This document shows, in pieces, positions 1 to 12,700 of a stretch of 64,000 bases of DNA. Source of the DNA: Hirundichthys speculiger (taxonomy: Eukaryota; Chordata; Actinopteri; Beloniformes; Exocoetidae); NCBI GenBank assembly GCA_018398805.1, contig JAGFBZ010001932.1:558001-622000 (forward strand). Direction: 5' to 3'. The notes under the pieces are model-generated. The model was given only the letters and a program-made list of their open reading frames with translations, had not been told where the DNA came from and ran no database searches. The position numbers were made by a program, and so were the translations under genes. Within the stretch, counting starts at the first letter, position 1. The number at the start of each line of letters is the position of its first letter.

Positions 1-1484
1 GAAAAAGAAAATCAATAGTGCTGGATTTAAGTGTGTTTTCGTTGGTCTGTTTGGGACTGAATGTTTGAACATAAATGCATGAACAAACAACCACATCAGA
101 AAGACGATGCAACATGCAGCTCTGGGTTTTTTATTTTGTTGTTTTTTTTTTCAATAAGCAAAAAGAAAAATGCTGCTGTTAAAGCTGGATGACTGTTTTT
201 TTTTTTTTTCTTTTCCAGGCAGTGGTTATTTGGGGTTATCTGTTGAATTAACAGCTTGACATGTAACACAACAGATGACTGTGTCCCCATGACATTCTGA
301 CAAATCAGCCTTTACTATGCTTTTAATCTGAATCTGGAAAATATCAAATAAAAAAAGCAAGACTTTTAGATTTATTGTGAGTCTTGTGTTTATTTCCTTG
401 CAAAGAGGGATGTGTTGCACTGGTCTTATTTTAGGCGTGTGTCGTTTACTCCTCCTACAGTGACTGGCTTGTTTTTGTGCTGAGCTACTTGGATGTTTTT
501 CCAGGTCTGTTTTCCTCATACACCCAGCGTGCCTTGACATGCTGTCTGGCTACTCTTCGACTTTTCAATCTCACTTTGTCGTGTCTGTGTAGCTGTGTGT
601 GTGTGCATGTGTGTGTGATAGAGGGGTCCCAGCTGTCTGGACCTTCTCCGTCACACAGGCTACGGCCCTGTGGTGTGTGTTTACCAAATGTTCGACACGC
701 AGCAGGACAAGCCCTCTTAAGGCCTCTCATGAAAATATTGCTTCGTTTCTTTTTCTCCTCAGACTCCTTCTGTTTTATGGTGTGTTTGTTTTTTTCCTGT
801 TTCCTCCCTGTTCCTCCACATCTTTTAATTTTCCATGTTTCTTCTTCTAAAGATAGACTCGTACACAAACTCACCCACATTTCGGGTTTTACGGTTAGTG
901 GCAGGGATTTTTTTTTTTAGAGAGGCTTAGTCACTGCAGGAACTTGCACCAACTTATGCCTGTGTTGATGATATAACACCATTAAACACAATGGCTTCCT
1001 CTTTCCTTAGAACTTTATGATTACTTAACATTGACATTAATTTGTACCAATAATGAAAACTAGCTTGATTTGTGTCATTTTGTCCCAGCAGCACAGATGT
1101 GCATATTATCAGTGAAGTATTGCTCCAATTTAAGAGTAAAGCAATCTACAGAGTTCCTACCAAACTATATGATGCCATTCACACTGCATTTTGTGATACA
1201 GGTATAAGCACAGAGTAGTCAGCAAGGGCTACCTTTGTGTGGCAGAGCAGAGGTGCAATCGACGGCTCTTTCAAGTCTATTTCCGTGTGACCCTTAAACT
1301 GACATGTAATCTGGGATGACATGACAAAATCCTCTTTCACTGATCAAACACTGCAGCTGGCAGGGATGACAGCATGCATTCTCTGATTTTGTGTGTATTT
1401 GTTTGTAGCCCACCTAGGTGTGTGATGTAAAAGTGAGATCAAACCAAGGTTTCCTGACAGAAACAGTCGCTTTTCTCTGCACAG
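1..1484. other. intron or upstream sequence of SGK1, no gene seen
   Basis: AT-rich, T-tract and TG-rich sequence with no convincing exon. I looked for the first exon of the long SGK1 isoform, which in mammals ends in a Phe-Phe-Lys-Lys-Arg stretch just before Val-Arg-Arg-Trp, and did not find it. It probably lies upstream of the window. The open frames at 477-920 are low-complexity and lack splice support. Confidence 0.5.
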
Positions 1485-1724
1485 GTACGTAGATGGATGA
1501 GGAACCCCAAGGTGAGTGTGGAGAAAGCCCAAGGGAAAGGCCTCCTTTATCCTTGTCCAAAGTGTCCGCTGGCTGAAGACCTCTGGTACACGCACTTCCC
1601 CTCACCTTACGGATGCTGTCACTACTCAGGCCTGCAGGGCGGCCAGTATTACCACCCGGAGCCATGCTCGCCTTGCGCAGCAAGCGGAACATCCAGCGGG
1701 CATGAGAAAAGCAAAGGCTGCAAG
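1485..1724 (+). CDS. sgk1: SGK1 long-isoform 5' coding exon (exon A)
   Basis: This is an internal coding exon of the N-terminally extended serum/glucocorticoid-regulated kinase 1. A pyrimidine tract and AG precede it, and a good GTAAAG donor follows. It reads VRRWMRNPKVSVEKAQ at its start, closely matching VRRWIKSPMVSVDKHQ of the human long (neuronal, SGK1.1-type) isoform. In the mammalian isoform this basic stretch binds phosphoinositide and holds the kinase at the plasma membrane. The rest of the exon is rich in Cys, Tyr and Pro and is poorly conserved. It is 80 codons long and ends in phase 0, so it joins exon C (20836) in frame. Exon B (16567) can follow only through a second GT at 1730 or if there is a base error. 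The exon carrying the start codon is outside the window. Confidence 0.75.
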
Positions 1725-1990
1725 GTAAAGTGAAAAACAAATACTGTGTGCCATTGTTTATTCGTGTACTTCCCCTTTGCCCTGTGACAAAATTATTATC
1801 TGTCACAATGCATGTTTTAAATAGACAACATTTTTCATTCTCTTCAGGCATACTCCACTGTGAGCTTGAACTTGATCTGCATAGTGTCAGACATCATGTC
1901 AGCTTTCAACAGCAAACAAAACTTTGACCTGTCAAAAGCCTATTCAACCTTATGTTGATCTTCAACAGTTTTTGAAAACTCGTGCTTTAA

Positions 1991-2203
1991 AGGTAGGGTT
2001 AGCAATTTCTGGATGATGTCATATCTGTTGATATTTGAACTAAAAGATCAACAAAAAACAGAGACCTAGCTCCTCCCTTCAGGGAACCAGGCCCGAGTAT
2101 GAAGACAGTTTCTTTTTTCTTACGTTTATCCATGAGATATTCACTGAATATGGCAAAAAAAGTTTCTAGGTTGGAAACTGCATAAAAAATGTTACCCTAC
2201 CTT
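1991..2203. mobile_element. TTAA-flanked MITE
   Basis: A 213-bp non-coding element with short terminal inverted repeats. The left end is AGGTAGGGTTAGCA and the right end, read in reverse, is AAGGTAGGGTAACA. The tetranucleotide TTAA lies directly outside each end (1987-1990 and 2204-2207). TTAA duplication is the mark of piggyBac-type transposition, but these termini do not clearly match the usual piggyBac CCY start, so the superfamily is an inference. Confidence 0.5.
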
Positions 2204-5200
2204 TTAACTTTTATGCTTCTCCACAGAAGAATTTATACTTAAATTGTGGAGAATGGTTGATATAAGCGATTATTTAATAACTCATATTGTTGACACAACT
2301 CACATTCCTCAAATACAGGTCATATGTGCTGTGACCTGTGCTCTTTCCCACAATGTGACCACTGAAGCATGCTGACTAACAGAATTAAAAATATCAGCTT
2401 CAAACTGATAGGAGTCTCATTCAGAGATCCATTCAATCAAGTTATATCAAGTTCAACATGGAGGTGATTTTTAAATTGTAGCAATTCAGTCCTTTATAAC
2501 ATAATCTGCACAAGTTACACACCTAAATCTGAAGAAAAATGTCCTAATATCCACAGGGAAAACTGTTTTGCAATAAAAGCTAAAGTTTAATTGTTTTTAC
2601 TCAGGATGTTTTGTCAACAGTGTCTATACCGTCTCTGTGATGCTATTCTTGCCACAGAGAGAAAGAGCCAGGTTTTGGATGTCCCTTGAAACAAGTTTCC
2701 ACAAGTTTCCAAGTCACATTATACTGGGAGACTGGGTATATAGGGGAAAATGAGACATGAGGCCCTTACATAACATCTACAGTACCACTTTGTTTTGCTG
2801 TGATCTGAGCACACATCTGACTTTGATTATCTGATTACGCTGGCAGCACTTTCTGCATCCGTTTCTGTTTAGTGGATAACTAAGCTTCTTAACCTCAAAC
2901 TTTGAGATCTCCCAGCTTTCATGCCAGAGTTCAGCTCAAAGCTTGTTTAGCTACTTGTCTGCTTAATCATCTTAAATTTGATATTTAAGCCTTTTTGTAG
3001 TTGTTTATTTCAACCACATACATTACTAAAATATCAAATTTCTTATCACTTTAGGGAAATTTTTTTCCAACAATTTTTTTTTTCCTCACACCCCAACATG
3101 GTTTGTTATTCCAGTTACTCCATCTCATATATAGGTCTATTTAAGGAGCAAGAGGTGCTCGGCTCTCACCTGCCTTCTTCTCTCTCCTGCCAAGCTCGCT
3201 GCTGCTTTTTAGATCCCACCTCCTCCCACCTCTACGTGAAGGTTGCGACTTTATGGAGGGGGTTTAAGTAATTTCCCCCAATATCTCTATGCATACTTCA
3301 AAAACTGAGGATTTATTAGATCAGAGCCTGGATGCCAAAACTGAAAGTGTTTTATGATTAAGAAAGTATTTGAACTTGTTATTGTGAAGATTGACTGACA
3401 AAAACTAAGCTCATGTCCTGTACTATATGTGTGCTGTTCTGACACAAGAATAAGCCTTTTTTTACTTTTAAGACTTGATATTAAGACTAAATAAAGGGCA
3501 TTTAAGGAGAATGTGACCTATTTGACAATGCATCCTTTAAAATTGAAAGGCCTGCCCACCCAGCTGCTGTCCTCACGCCACTAATTTTTTATCCACTTGT
3601 CTGCAGGTGAAGGTGTATCCGTAAAATCCCTCTTGCGTCACAGGCTTCCCTCTGTTTGTACACTTGCCATTCACTGAAAGCAGTTAAACAAGCAACAGGC
3701 TTTGAAAGGATTCTACACGTTGCTCTCTGTCTTTGTTCTGTGTTTAAGCTCCACCATGAGTTACGTAACATAAACACAAAGGTGAAAGAAGACTGAGGAC
3801 TTTGACAAAGTCTCGCATTTTGGTGCCCATCATTGGTGTTGGTGTTTCTACAGTGAGTGCAGGTGGGCATGCATCCTGGCAAGGACCATGTTTGAATGCT
3901 AAAAAAGGAACACCAGTGCATGGTGAGACATGCGGTTGCCAGCAAATACCTCGCACAATGTCACACACGTGTTACAAAAATGCGGCTGCAGGTGTCCGGG
4001 CTGTTATTGGTTTTTCAATTCCAGTAGCTATCCCACCCCTTGAACCCATAAGTTAGCCCCCCAGTTGTGTGTCAGAGTATTTTTCCAGTCCCCTGGGCAT
4101 CAGGAAAGAATGAGTCATCATTCCAGTGAGTCAAAGCCATGGTTTCTTTGTTTTAATATCAGCGTGTGCCGTGAAAAACCAACGTTGAGGTGTGTAGGGG
4201 CAAAAAAACAGGAGCACATTTTGCCCTATTTAATTTGGTTCTGTTTTTTTTTTTTTAAAGGTCTTTCTACTTTACTCACTCACCATAAGCTTCTCCCCCC
4301 GTAAAAACCAATGGCTCTATCAGTAGATCTATCTCTGTGGACATAACTGGTGTGTGTTCAGAATTAATGAGGGTTGCACTGATGTGAAAACGGGAGGAGG
4401 GGGGTTAAAGAGGAGGGGGCTCACTGGTGAGTCATATTTACTGGAAGGTGGAAGAGTAGCCATGTGTGCATGTGTGACGTTAGCAGTGTACAGGTTTGAC
4501 TTTCTCTTGCTACTCGCAGCTCATTGCTGATCTTTAGTGGTTTTTGACCTGAGGCTTGGCAAATGATTGACAGTAAAAACTTACCTCATACAGTTGCAGC
4601 TACTGTATGTCTGAACACCTTAATGTGCACCTTTCCTTTCGCAATCCCTTGAGAAAACTCCTCGCGCACACGTGTTACTTCTAACTCATTATATAAAATC
4701 TTCACATGCTCTGTCCACAAGTTGGGGTTGTATATTAAATCACACATCTATGCATAATTATGCTTGTGGTTTTATTAATGACAGATGTATAGTCTATTCA
4801 GCTGAGTAATAATTTAGCTTCTTCAGCACTTTAAGTGATATCAACTTCTGAGCCATGAATAAAAGTCTAAAGAAGTATAATCATTCCTATTTCAAAGACA
4901 GGCTCATATGTCTTTTTGTGCTGTTAATTGTACTAAAGATTGCTGTAAAGGGCTCTAGGTTGGTCTGGAACGGGCCAAGTTTGAGATTAGGTGGAATCAA
5001 CTCCCGCCAATATGGCAGCGACCAGAGCGCCAAAAAATGAGCTTCAAAGCCACTCGTCAGGAAACCTACAGGTTTCATCTGAATCATTTAAACTGTCCTC
5101 GGTTTAAGAATGTCTCTTAGAAGATCCCGTCACATTTTAAAGAAGCTGTGGATGCAGAGAAGGGAAAGACGGGGACGTTCTCCATGCACTTCACTCTTTG

Positions 5201-8048
5201 TTATCATGCTGTTGTACCATATTATTTAGCCTGAAAAGATGTGTGTTGTTGACTTATGTTGAATGTTGAACTTTTGTCCTGCTTGTTGTAACTTCTCTCA
5301 TTGTTAGTAGAGGCGTATGAATTTGTTAATCTGCTCTTGGCAGAAAAACGCTGTAGCTGTTTGTTGCCAGGGGACCTGGATCAGAGCTGAAACTGATGTT
5401 TCTGTGAACCAAGGAGAGGCCAAGAAATAAATAAAATATGAACTCTGCAATATCTGAATTAATATGTGGACATTTACCAATGAGGCCACCCTGACAGATC
5501 CCCCTCCTCCTTCTTCTCCTTGTAAAAATCCATCACAGCAGCTTTTTGGTTTTTTTTTTCTAATTGCAAAGCAGCAGCACTATTAAAGATGCAGGTATCT
5601 TAGCTTGGCCTTGACCCAGTGTCCTGCACAGCTTTCACCCCGCTGCTAACCTTCACGAGTCTATCAGAGCCGGGGATGAAAATAGACCAGGCTTTATGGT
5701 GCTGATTTTATTATCTTATGAGATCAGTGTGCTTTACAACCCTGGATATTTCTGCGTGGAACAATAACTGCGAGTGAAATAAAGGAGGAAAGTTTTACTG
5801 TAAGTAGAAGGAAGGACGGATGATGAAAAATGGCAAACATTAGTGTAATGGCTGAGCAGAGTGGAGCAGGGAGATATGACCGGAGGAGACAACAATGATA
5901 GAGAGAGATGAGAAGAGCTGAGAGAACAGTTTTATTACAAGATAGAAGATGTGGTCAGGCCATCTGCCCCAACGCTGCCTGAGCATGACCAGAAATCAAA
6001 AGCATATAAATCCTCCTGATAAGGATGCCTCGTAGTCTCCTAAATACACACCAGCAGGACCCCCCCGACACACACACACACAAACTAAAGCTAACTCAGC
6101 CCTTCCACTAATCTCTTACATCAACCCTGTACTGTTCTTGACAAAGACTTAATCAAAAAGAAAAGAACATGAGCTTTTGCTGACAGCTGCTTGTCCTAAC
6201 ATGTTATCTCTTATAATGGAATTTCAGTTCTTTCCTTCGTCTAAAGGCTCAGCAATACTTCATGACCTTCAACTGCCATTACCTGAGCACGGCCGCTTTA
6301 CTGATCCGTAAGAGAAAACAATATTTCTGTGTCTACACATTGCAAAGAATACACATGATCAGCAATTAAATTTCGTGAAGTGCACTCTAAGTGACCTATG
6401 ACCTGTACTGAGTCGTGGTGAGTTGACCCTGCTGAAAACTAGCTCCTGCGCACACATGTCAAAGCAGATTTAAAGACATTCATTTACGGCCGACATTGAA
6501 AATTGCAGTATCATAAGCTCCTTCAAATTGATTGCAGGTGTTAACGATTAATTATATTGCATTTTCCACGAGTGCCTGTGAGCATTTCATCTGTAGCCCA
6601 TTTATATTGTAGAAAACACTGCAGGTTTTGTCATCTGAAGCCTCATTAGAGTCTCTCATCCTTTCACATACAACAACTTCAGTATCATTTTGTATTGTAC
6701 ATTATGCAAGCTCATACAGTAGCTGTTATATAAGTTGTTCAGTCCCATTATTTTCTGGTTATGTCCTTCTGGCTCACTCCCAGTATGGATCAGGTGACGG
6801 TGTTAATCAGTGAGCGTGCTCAGCCTGGTTTACTCAGAAAAAAGCCTGACCCACTATTTCCATCTGCGTTAACTGTCTGAAACTCAGTCCATGCAGGAGA
6901 AGAGAGACAGGAAAGGAAGGAAGTGAAGCAGAGAGGACAAAGGCTGAAGAAATCTGGGGATATGAGAGAAGCCAAGTGTTTCCAAGAGAAACACTGATTT
7001 TTATCTGCTTCCACGCATCCCTGCGAGATGTGGTTTGACTATCGATTCGATCTCTGCTAAAAGTAGCAGAACAAAGTAGAGGACGAAAGCTGCATATGAA
7101 ATTCAATTAGATGCAGCAAAAATCTTACCTCATTTGACTGTGAAGTGAGCTCATCTTGTTAATGTTCTCTCCGAGTGATCTTGATCATTTTGTTCCTTTG
7201 TCCTCATGAACAAACACCCAGCTCAGATGATCACTGGGTCATGACAATTCTACCACAATTGTGTCACTTGTAAATTGGCCAAGATGTTTTGTTCAACACA
7301 GAAATCAAAACAGAAAGAGACAATCGATGACAAATCAGCATCATTTGTACTCCGTGAGCAGGGACAAAGCCCAGAAGAGTAGAGCTGTGCCACAAACTCC
7401 AGTGTGTTTGTGTCTGAGTCACTGAATGAGCACAAAGGGGCAGTAATGGTGGGAAGAATTTACTTACAGTTCCTGTGAAGTGAGACTGTGGCCTTAATAC
7501 AAGTATGAACAAAATTCGGACAGCATGTCAGCTGAATCACAGCAGAAGAAATACCTCAATCTTCTGCAACGTACTGCTCTTTCTGTGACTTAACTCGGAG
7601 CAAACAGCTTTTGTTGTTCGCAGTGCCTCACTTTTTCTTTGTTACGTGGAAACACATTTCTGCTGGACTTTGCACTCCAGACTTTGGCTCCTGACATCGT
7701 CTAATCTGAGAAGTGCCTTGACCCTACATTCTGAGAGGCAGTGCTTCCCGATGTAGCAAATGATTGAGGACCCGTGCCCCGTATTTAACCCACTGAACCC
7801 AACAAACCCAGTGCAGGGTCCAGAAGTGAACTACTATAAGTGGCACCTCACGGCACCTTGAAGTTTAAGGTGTTAAAGATTGCAACTTGTGACTTTTTAC
7901 TGGGATTCCACTTAAACTCTGTAGTCCAGGCATGTTCCAGCCTTTTAAATCTAAACTGTGAAGACTGGACAGGACATCTTGGGTTTCTGAAAAGTTAACA
8001 GTTTTTTTTTTTTTTAGAATTTTCAGTTAGAAACTCATTTCTGCAAAC

Positions 8049-8085
8049 CGACCAACCAACCAACCAACCAACCAACCAATCAACC
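8049..8085. repeat. (CCAA)n microsatellite
   Basis: About eight tandem copies of CCAA with one interruption, inside the SGK1 upstream intron. Confidence 0.9.
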
Positions 8086-9645
8086 ATAGAAATGGAAACC
8101 ATCAACTCATAGGGACTCAGTAGAGGGCCTTTTTCAGTGCTGCTGTTTTGTGTAATTTGGTGTACTTAATGAACTCGTAGTGATGTCCTGGTGACCTCTC
8201 TGAACCTCTTCCACACTTTACCTGCTAATCAGGATATACAGGCTTGCCAAAAAAAAAAAAAAAAACAACCTTCAGCTAAATTCCAGCTTTAGCTGCATTC
8301 ACCATGAACCGAATTTCTGTCAAAAAAGGCTTTAGCATCGGGAGTAAGAAGGAATTAGAAGGAACCCCCCTCAAGGTCCAATTATATTCAATACAAAGAG
8401 TAATGCCGAGAACACTGATAGCCCGAATCCCTTTCCAAGTTGTTGGCTCTTCATGCATACTGTATCAATACCGGGGAGAATTGCATCTCATTGCAAACTT
8501 CTGTTTGTACTCTTTTGAATACTCCATCTGACTGACTCAGAACTTTCTTTTTTGCCTTGTTAAGTAACTCAGCACATATTCACATTCAGCCCTTATAAAT
8601 GCCAAATATCACATCCCCCAGAGACTTTCAAAGTCTTTGCTTAGCAATGAATCCGGTGGGGTGCCAGCTAAGCATTTATGTAAAGCCAGCTCGTGTCTGT
8701 TTGGCCAAAACTGAGCACATGGCAGCACCTGAAGGAGTCAGCTGGTTGGCAGCCGCTGACTCCCCCTGGTAAATCACAAGCTTTTTATGTTTGCATTATC
8801 ATCCATTTCTGTCTCTATTGCTCTCAGTTACATTTTTGTGTCCCCCATTTTTATAGACACTGAAGTTGGATGCAAATGAAGGAACTCTCTCTGGGCCTGG
8901 AAAGCTGTTCCAAGCCGCCACTGTTTAGCATAAACTTAGCAACGGAAAACTCTAAATCCTTAGCTTTTTCTTCTGTTCCACAGCCAAGTGTGTTGCAGTG
9001 GAAGAATGCGGTTTAAACAGTGAGTTTGGAATTGCTTTGCATGATCTCTCATCTTTGTTAACAGTAGAGGAATGAATATATATATGCTCTCCCAAAATGG
9101 TGCAGAGCATTTATTTCTGTTGCCACTGCAGAATATACATTTTTCAGAGCTGAAACACAGAATAACTCTGCTGGAGCTTCCTGGACTTCTTATGGTATGA
9201 AAGAACAGCTGAATTACCTTTTGTAGCATTTCACCCCAATCTAGTTTTAACAAGCTGGAGGGAAGCTGAAGAAGAAAAAGAAAGGAGTGGGTGTCCTGAC
9301 TAATCTGTGTCATGTTTGATGAGATAGTAAAAGGCATTCAAGGCACAAGGGAGAGATACATATCAGCGTGACTGTAAGTCATGTGGTGAAAAGGGATTTT
9401 GAGGAAGTGTCAGCTTTGTTTTTCATGATACTTTCTAAATTTGAACAGATTGATTGAAGAAAAATGGAGCTATAATTATCATTTTGGGTATGATGCTGAC
9501 AACATGTACTTGATTACTCAAACACATAGTTGATAAATTGGTTGCTGTCTGTTAAATCAGAGGCACCCTTTGTTGTTTTCAAAATCTGTGACTGACAGTG
9601 TTAACACTCCTGAACTTCAAGTGCGTCATTCACAGTCCCAACCAA

Positions 9646-9770
9646 TCCATCCATTTTCTACGCCCACGTCAGCCCTGTTCAGGATCTCAGGAGCCCGCTG
9701 GAGTGTCTGCTGACGCTGGGCTAAAGGCAGGGTCCAGCCCGGACAGGTTGCCAGTCCATCACTGATTCAC
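9646..9770 (-). repeat. 5'-truncated SINE tail
   Basis: A diverged copy of the 3' half of the tRNA-type SINE seen complete at 39544-39768, in the same orientation. It starts (plus strand) with the CCATCCATTTTCTA tail and continues through the GCCCGCTGGAG and GGACAGGTTGCCAGTCC blocks. The tRNA-like head is missing. Confidence 0.55.
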
Positions 9771-12700
9771 AGTTTATACAGAGGAAAATGCAAATGAGCT
9801 ATAACAATGTAACTTAATATGTTATGTTGACTTAATAGAAACAAGAAAAAAACATACATGATTTCCAGTCACTATTACAAGAAACAAAGACAGCTCCTAG
9901 AGGTTTCTTGTAGCCATTTATAAGTTTAAGTTTCTGAGACTTGACTGAAATTGTTTTCCAGCCCTCTGGTTTTTCAGTTTAAACATGAACTCAGTGCCCG
10001 ACTCTAAAACTCCATCTATTCTTTTTTTTTTTTTCTGAAGGTTTCACTCCAAAATACTTTGGTAATCTTCAAATGTAATCACTTCTTTGATGAATTCAGG
10101 AGCAGCGATGATAAGACCATCATGATGATGATGATAGCATTTCTGATGCTATCAGACCGCTTTTTTCATCTCACCAGTGTTTGTGAAAAAAAAAAGAAAA
10201 ATCTGTCATTTTTAATCTTTCCAGGACATTACTTTGAAATTTGACAAAATCTAAGTTAGTACCTCCTTCCCTCCTCCAACGTGTCTTCACGCCTCACTAA
10301 TAATGATAATAAATACACTCATAATGGCTGAAAATCCTTCCCCACCAACTTTTGTTGCAAAGAGCTTTGGAAATGACTGTTGTCCCAGTTTACCCGCAGA
10401 TCCCAGCTAATCCCAGCCCCCATCTTGATTTCTGGAGCTAAATCCAAAACTGCTGCACCGCAGAGGCTCAGCAGCAGCCTGATTATGCGCTGTGACATTT
10501 GTTTCTCGCACTCATCTCTGCTGAAAGTGCTCCGTGTTGCGTTTGCGTTTATGGCATGGCTTGATAACCGATCTTGAAATTAACTTAATCTGCTTCTACA
10601 TGGACTTTGGTGCCCAGCAGTAAGCTACTGTGATTATGTGCCGTTAAAACAGTATTCTCATGGTGGTAAAGTTTAAAAACTTGACCCACTTCTAGTGAAT
10701 AACAGCCTGAAGACATAATTTTGGTTTTATCTTGAGATCTACGAGCTCAGCGGACATGCTGTGGAACAATTATGTATGATTTCTTTTTTTTTTTTCATAT
10801 TTTTTTTGCACTACCATGAGAATGGAAGTTGCTCTCGGCCTGAATCATACCTTAGCATGCTGACATGAGCATTTAGGACAAAGGTCCACAGTTCCTGGGC
10901 AAGTGACAGCATGTCTGTACCTTTTGAAACAAATGTGTTATGCAAGAGAAAGTTGGCATCAAGCACCATTTGTCAGAGGAGGAACTCAAAATCTTAATTG
11001 TTATTTTTTAAGATGAGCCTTTTCTATGTTTTTTAGAAGTCAATATCTTATGCTTCCTCCTTTTTTTAAAACCAAATTTATTTAGCCATTGACATTTTTG
11101 GGGGCTTTCATGAATATCTCAGTGAGACAAAAGAAAATATTTGATGTCAGAACAAAGGAGAAAAAGAAATCCAATCTCATAGCAACCCCTGCCCATGGTC
11201 AGCAGGCTCTAAGCCACAAAGACATATTACTTTTCTCTGCTGAGAAATGAGATACGGACGGAGGGAGAAGATGCAGAGAGAAGTCAGGGAGAGGGCAGCT
11301 TTTTAATTTCCAATAAAATGTGCATGTGTCAAAGCTCAGCACATGATCATGAATATTAATGCTTTTGCCAGAAAGTCTGAGTTCAGAGAGCTTGTCTCGA
11401 CTCTCCTTGGGATTTGAAAATGAACAAATTAGTACAGCTGCAGTGGATGAAAGTCAGTGCATGCGCCAAAGCAGCAGGTCAATATTGCAGCCTTGAAATC
11501 CCAAACTTTCTCCCGTGTCCACATCTCCGTTCATGCATCACATTACCCTTCTCTTTGACTCATTGTTGAGGTTTATTCTTAAGCATACCCTGTTTTTCCG
11601 TCTCTCGACAGCATCTCTAGGTTCTTAATCTCCCATGCTCTGCGTCGTGTACTTGATTATATTGCATTTGGATTATCTGAGCCAGTTCTCTGTCTGCATG
11701 AGATCCAGATCTTAGACGTAGCCACTCCTCCTTCATCGGCGTTAATGTGGAAATCTTATTTCTGACAGAAAATGGGTTAGTTTGCATAAGACTGTTCCAC
11801 ACTCTGTGTTTATTTGTTGTCTTTGTAAGATGTCTTTCTTTGTCATCGTATTTCTGCTTGCTCCTAAATCATATGATTGGAGGACTGAGAATGCTAAAGT
11901 GAGATGGTAGACGACACTAACAAATAAGCAATAGAAAGCAGAGAGGGGGATTTCTGGGAAAGAGAGTCCTCGGCCTGGTTGATAACACTAAAATATAAGT
12001 TGTCCTTATCAATTGTGAAGGGTCAGTGGTACAAATATTTCTTGCTTGGGACTGGAGGGTTGGCTGTTAATCATTGTGGGGTGATTTATTAGTTATTGAT
12101 TGCGTTTTTGTCATAAAGTAGAGCATTTTATAGCTTTATAATGACTAGGACTGACCTTTCGGGAAATGTTTTACATAACTTGTGTAGAATGTGAGCAAAG
12201 GACAGTTTAAGGAGGTCAGTAAGGAGAGAGCTGAGGAAGGGCTTCTGACGAGGTCTGAATAAAACCATGTTTTCATTCCTTGATTTATGAAGCTGTGTGG
12301 CTGATGTGTACATCCTGCTCTTACTATGAGAATATCCTTAAATATATTACTTCCTGAGTTTCTGAGGTGAAAGGTCAGATCTTGTCTGAGAGTTCTTATG
12401 TTACCTAATCAGTGTTGTCTTAATGGGTCATAACACAGAACAAGGTCAAAGGGCAGAGGGAGGGTTAAAAGGAAAGGGGATCTGGCAGTGGCATCCATTT
12501 TTACATGCACATTCTTCCTGTGCACGTAGTTTTCTTCGTTGCCCTCTCTGGAACAAGGTTTAGCAGCGGGCCAATGGATATAAAAGAATCTGTGATAAGA
12601 ATGGAGAGCACAAAAAAAGCAGTTCGGGTCTGTACATACATGAGGATGATCAAATAAAAAGACCTCGACACACCTACAAACATGTTTCATATTTTGGGAA

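Noticed and set aside
477..920. 147-codon open frame near the left edge
   Set aside because: Composition follows T-rich and TG-rich low-complexity DNA, and both strands are open over the same region.
3589..4056. open frames on both strands
   Set aside because: No splice sites of the right phase, no recognised motif, and mutual overlap suggest chance.
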